From contig CAJUHL010000016.1 in the NCBI GenBank assembly GCA_910586425.1, forward strand, positions 1 through 35,827: a DNA stretch of 35,827 bases, in the 5' to 3' direction. This DNA is from an uncultured Bacilli bacterium (GTDB lineage Bacteria; Bacillota_I; Bacilli_A; RF39; UBA660). The first letter of the stretch is position 1; each line of letters starts with the position of its first letter. Under the pieces are notes generated by a model. It had not been told where the DNA came from. It saw only the letters and a program-made list of their open reading frames with translations, and ran no database searches. A program made the translations under genes and the position numbers. Of the stretch, positions 33,141 to 35,827 are shown in pieces.

Positions 33141-33196
33141 ATCATTTCATCTCCATCCTCAAATAATACATTCATCTTTGAAATAAGTCCTGAATA

Positions 33197-33817
33197 TTAT
33201 TCACTTTCTTTCCAAAATTCAGCAATCAGATGCGCAAGTGCTTCTGGTTGATCCATATTCACTTCATGAGAAGATTTCGCAACCATTTTAATAGTACTAT
33301 CTGGAATACCAATACTGAATTGTTTCGCATTTTTTTGATTACTATAATCTTTTGAACCATATAAAATCAAACATTTACATTTTATCTTTTCTAAATTTTG
33401 TGATATTTTGATATGATACATGGAATTTACCAAGCGACAAAAGTCACCCTTGTTGATACCCATTTTCTCAAATGATTTTCTTGGCATCCACTTGAAAATA
33501 AATTTTTGAATCTGAAATAAAACTTTGGGTATCTGGTAAGGAATTCCAATTAAAATAAGAGAATTAACCTTATCTGGATATTCTTTAGCGTATTCAAGTG
33601 CCAATAAACCACCTAAAGAAAGCCCACATAAGTTCAGTTTCCCCGATTTATTATTACATTCATTAGCAAATACCTGATAAAGGTTCACATAAGACATTTC
33701 AGTTAATTTATTTTGGAATAAATTTGGTGTCTCCACATCAAATTCTTCCAGATATTGTTTCGTCATATTCCAGCTTTCCCCTGTCTGGCCTAGTCCATGT
33801 ATAAAAATATTTCTCAT
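33197..33817 (-). CDS. Alpha/beta hydrolase
   Basis: 206 residues. Oxyanion loop HGLGQTGESW, nucleophile elbow GLSLGG (Ser of LSLGG), acid in GSKDYSNQ and base in SSHEVNM make a full Ser-Asp-His triad. Cytosolic, with no signal peptide; the substrate is unknown. Its ATG overlaps the stop of the upstream regulator by ATGA (33814-33817), so the two are translationally coupled. Confidence 0.9.
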   Translation of the reverse strand: MRNIFIHGLGQTGESWNMTKQYLEEFDVETPNLFQNKLTEMSYVNLYQVFANECNNKSGKLNLCGLSLGGLLALEYAKEYPDKVNSLILIGIPYQIPKVLFQIQKFIFKWMPRKSFEKMGINKGDFCRLVNSMYHIKISQNLEKIKCKCLILYGSKDYSNQKNAKQFSIGIPDSTIKMVAKSSHEVNMDQPEALAHLIAEFWKESE

Positions 33818-34605
33818 AGCAGTCTATTTCCTATTTTCTTAATCACAATGCCAATTGCCCCAATTACCATAAAACCTGCACAAATACAATTTGGAATATT
33901 GTTTTCCTTTTGTTCAAAATCTAAAATATAATCACAGAATGGATTGGTATATATAGTAATAAACGCAACCAATAACAAGCTAATTGCTATTTTATAATGG
34001 ATATCCATATGGGTAAATGTACACAATAACAAGTCCATCCATAAGAATACAAAAACGAAGGTTGCAATTTGGAAACTCTCTAACAGCCATTCTCCATGAT
34101 AAACCCTATCAATGGTAAACAATAACAGATATACCAATACGGTAAAAATAATCGCTATTTTAAACCATCTATATTTATTTTTCTTCAAATAAAATGGAAC
34201 ACTCGTAAGGGTAAAGGAAATTAAAATAGAGACAAAGACAATCAGAAACCAAGATAAGGTATGATCAATCACTAAATTGCAAATCAAACAGGTGATAAGA
34301 CCTATCAAATAACCTATATTTATTATGTAAAATAACCACTTTTTAATGGTTCTATATTTTTTTACTTCCATTTTTTCTTGATGGAATACTTCATCATCAC
34401 AAGCTGTAAAAAATTCATGTTCTGAAATATTGAGTTCTTTACACAATTTTGTAATTACAGTAATATCAGGATATGTAATTCCACGTTCCCATTTGGATAT
34501 TGTGGTTGGAATGACATATAATTTGCCCGCTAATTCTTCTTGTGTTAAATTAGCTTCTTTTCTTTTTTCAGCAATATATTTACCAAAACTTTTTTTATCT
34601 TGCAT
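33814..34605 (-). CDS. XRE-type membrane-bound regulator
   Basis: 263 residues. An XRE-like helix-turn-helix (about 8-62, core LTQEELAGKLYVIPTTISKWE) is joined to six or so membrane helices (85-260). Such proteins bind DNA from the membrane and probably sense an envelope or small-molecule signal. I start it at ATG 34605 with GGAGAGATATTT before it; an in-frame start at 34623 lacks this. It is coupled to the alpha/beta hydrolase gene by a 4-bp overlap, suggesting it controls that gene. Targets are not visible. Confidence 0.88.
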   Translation of the reverse strand: MQDKKSFGKYIAEKRKEANLTQEELAGKLYVIPTTISKWERGITYPDITVITKLCKELNISEHEFFTACDDEVFHQEKMEVKKYRTIKKWLFYIINIGYLIGLITCLICNLVIDHTLSWFLIVFVSILISFTLTSVPFYLKKNKYRWFKIAIIFTVLVYLLLFTIDRVYHGEWLLESFQIATFVFVFLWMDLLLCTFTHMDIHYKIAISLLLVAFITIYTNPFCDYILDFEQKENNIPNCICAGFMVIGAIGIVIKKIGNRLL

Positions 34606-34752
34606 AAATATCTCTCCTTTCAATATTCATTTTATAATTCAGCGTATTTGGAAGCAATAGCTTGTTAAGCCACATAAATTTTTGCCTTTTATAAACCTCA
34701 TTTAATACATTCATTATATACTATAACAGAAAAGCGTTCCATTTCATATAAC

Positions 34753-34775
34753 AAAAAAGCCCATCCATTGGGCTT
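34753..34775 (-). terminator. Rho-independent terminator of rplM-rpsI
   Basis: Stem AAGCCCA/TGGGCTT (34757-34763 with 34769-34775), 5-nt loop, followed by a T run on the minus strand. Confidence 0.88.
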
Positions 34776-34785
34776 CTCGAAATAA

Positions 34786-35196
34786 CTATCTCTTTGAGAA
34801 TTGTGGTGCACGACGTGCAGCTTTTAAACCTGGTTTTTTACGTTCTTTACTTCTTGCATCTCTTGTAACAAAACCAGCTCTTTTTAAAACACTTCTATAG
34901 CTTCCTTCGTTTTCTGCATTTGGAGCATCATATTCTAATAATGCTCTTGTAATCCCTAAACGAATTGCACCTGTTTGTCCAGTAAATCCACCACCAGATA
35001 CTTTTACATCAATATCAAATGTTTCTTCATTATTTGTAAGCGTAAGAGGTTGTTTCAAATCCATCACATTGGTTTCATATGGGAAGAAATCTCTAACATC
35101 TCTACCATTTACAGTAATTTTACCTTTTCCTGGAGTCATCTTTACTTGTGCGACAGATGATTTTCTTCTACCAGTTCCAATATAAACTTTTGTCAT
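34786..35196 (-). CDS. rpsI: Small ribosomal subunit protein uS9
   Basis: 136 residues, slightly longer than the usual 130. It holds the S9 signatures [16 protein letters not shown] at the start, [20 protein letters not shown] in the centre and the C-terminal [10 protein letters not shown], whose last basic residues reach the P-site tRNA. It follows rplM by 12 bp with its own AGGAGGTCTC site, and the pair ends at a strong terminator, as is usual in Bacillota. Confidence 0.98.
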   Translation of the reverse strand: MTKVYIGTGRRKSSVAQVKMTPGKGKITVNGRDVRDFFPYETNVMDLKQPLTLTNNEETFDIDVKVSGGGFTGQTGAIRLGITRALLEYDAPNAENEGSYRSVLKRAGFVTRDARSKERKKPGLKAARRAPQFSKR

Positions 35197-35208
35197 TTTT
35201 GAGACCTC

Positions 35209-35640
35209 CTATTTCGTGTACTCAACAGGTTGTTGAGCAGTATGTGGATGTTCAGCACCCTCATACACAAATAATTTTTTATACATTTGACGTCCAAGTC
35301 TTCCTTTTGGAAGCATACCTTTTACAGCTCTTTCAATCATCTCTACTGGATAGTGTTCTTTCATTTCACGTGCAGTTCTTTCTCTAAGACCACCTGTATA
35401 ACCACTATGGTTATAATAAATTTTGTCATCTAACTTATTTCCTGTTAGATTTACTTTTGAAGCATTGACAACAATTACATAATCTCCACAGTCTACATGA
35501 GGTGTAAATGTTGGTTTATGCTTACCTCTTAAGATATGTGCAACTTTAGTCGCTACACGCCCAAGATTTTGACCTTCCGCATTGATTACATACCAATTAC
35601 GTACAATGTCTTCTTTTCTTTGCATATATGTATTTTTCAT
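35209..35640 (-). CDS. rplM: Large ribosomal subunit protein uL13
   Basis: 143 residues, the usual length. The L13 signatures [31 protein letters not shown] and [13 protein letters not shown] are present, with the MLPKGRLGR stretch near the end. I start it at ATG 35640, with AAAGGGAAATATTT before it; a longer in-frame reading from 35688 runs through the leader hairpin. It leads the rplM-rpsI operon behind a promoter and an L13-type leader. Confidence 0.98.
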   Translation of the reverse strand: MKNTYMQRKEDIVRNWYVINAEGQNLGRVATKVAHILRGKHKPTFTPHVDCGDYVIVVNASKVNLTGNKLDDKIYYNHSGYTGGLRERTAREMKEHYPVEMIERAVKGMLPKGRLGRQMYKKLFVYEGAEHPHTAQQPVEYTK

Positions 35641-35670
35641 AAATATTTCCCTTTCTTTTATATTATATTT

Positions 35671-35699
35671 TGAAATAAGTGTTCCCAATACTTATTTCA
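35671..35699 (-). ncRNA. L13-type leader hairpin
   Basis: Perfect 10-bp stem TGAAATAAGT/ACTTATTTCA (35671-35680 with 35690-35699), 9-nt loop, in the transcribed leader between promoter and ribosome binding site of rplM. It matches in position the L13 leader of low-GC Gram-positives, which lets the protein repress its own operon. The match to the family is by position and shape only. Confidence 0.65.
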
Positions 35700-35727
35700 C
35701 TGGGATATATAAAATGTACCAATTAAG

Positions 35728-35756
35728 ATTGTACTAAAGATTATATGAAAAGTCAA
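35728..35756 (-). promoter_or_regulatory. Promoter of rplM-rpsI
   Basis: On the minus strand: -35 TTGACT (35751-35756), 17-bp spacer, -10 TACAAT (35728-35733). Close to sigma-A consensus; transcription would begin about 20 nt before the leader hairpin. Confidence 0.8.
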
Positions 35757-35827
35757 CAAAAATATGCCTTTTTGTAATCATTTTGTGATAAAGTCATGTT
35801 GTATCGTTTTTTGAAAATGTCAGTATA

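Overview
The window comes from a low-GC Gram-positive bacterium (Bacillota). AT-rich DNA, classical Shine-Dalgarno sites, TTGACA/TATAAT promoters and the 16S 5' region point to the class Bacilli in the wide sense (Erysipelotrichia/Mollicutes-like gut lineages); I cannot name a genus. The organism appears to form spores: a CotY/CotZ-type coat protein, a collagen-like surface protein, a SleB/CwlJ-type hydrolase, a CwlD-type amidase and two LysM proteins all lie here. TGA is a normal stop (several genes overlap through ATGA) and the intact tRNA-Trp has anticodon CCA, so there is no sign of the Mollicutes UGA-Trp code.

Layout. 1-584: 5' part of a 16S rRNA gene on the minus strand, with a boxA-like site and two near-identical tandem promoters behind it. 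979-13589: a long minus-strand run with a DUF402 phosphatase, an S41 protease, lipoproteins, the c-di-AMP cyclase pair cdaA-cdaR, trmL, three thioredoxin-fold membrane or lipid-anchored proteins, a single-domain Clp-like AAA+ ATPase, a LysM protein and a patatin phospholipase. 13754-17369: mixed strands, with the CotZ-like coat protein, a DUF368 membrane protein and two plus-strand membrane proteins. 17485-22023: a 1512-residue secreted, membrane-anchored protein (NPCBM, transglutaminase-like core, F5/8 type C, Ig-like repeats). 22332-25168: an accessory patch with a putative HUH-type Rep protein, a Fic protein, an orphan small protein, an intact tRNA-Trp and a row of decayed tRNA-Trp copies. 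25285-32101: spore and envelope genes (SleB/CwlJ, LysM-amidase, HtrA, an Abi/HEPN protein, CwlD, collagen-like protein) and a methyltransferase. 32450-34605: small metabolic and regulatory genes. 34786-35756: rpsI and rplM with an L13-type leader and promoter.

How the genes fit together. Much of the window concerns the cell envelope and the spore: cortex modification (CwlD, perhaps with a LolA/GerS-like lipoprotein), cortex lysis (SleB/CwlJ type), coat and exosporium (CotZ-like, collagen-like, LysM) and protein quality control outside the membrane (HtrA, S41, thioredoxin lipoprotein). The most unusual parts are the tRNA-Trp graveyard beside a Rep/Fic patch, the large transglutaminase-like surface protein, a LysM-amidase lacking its catalytic glutamate, and tight couplings of an Abi-family HEPN gene with htrA and of a thioredoxin lipoprotein with a Clp-like ATPase.
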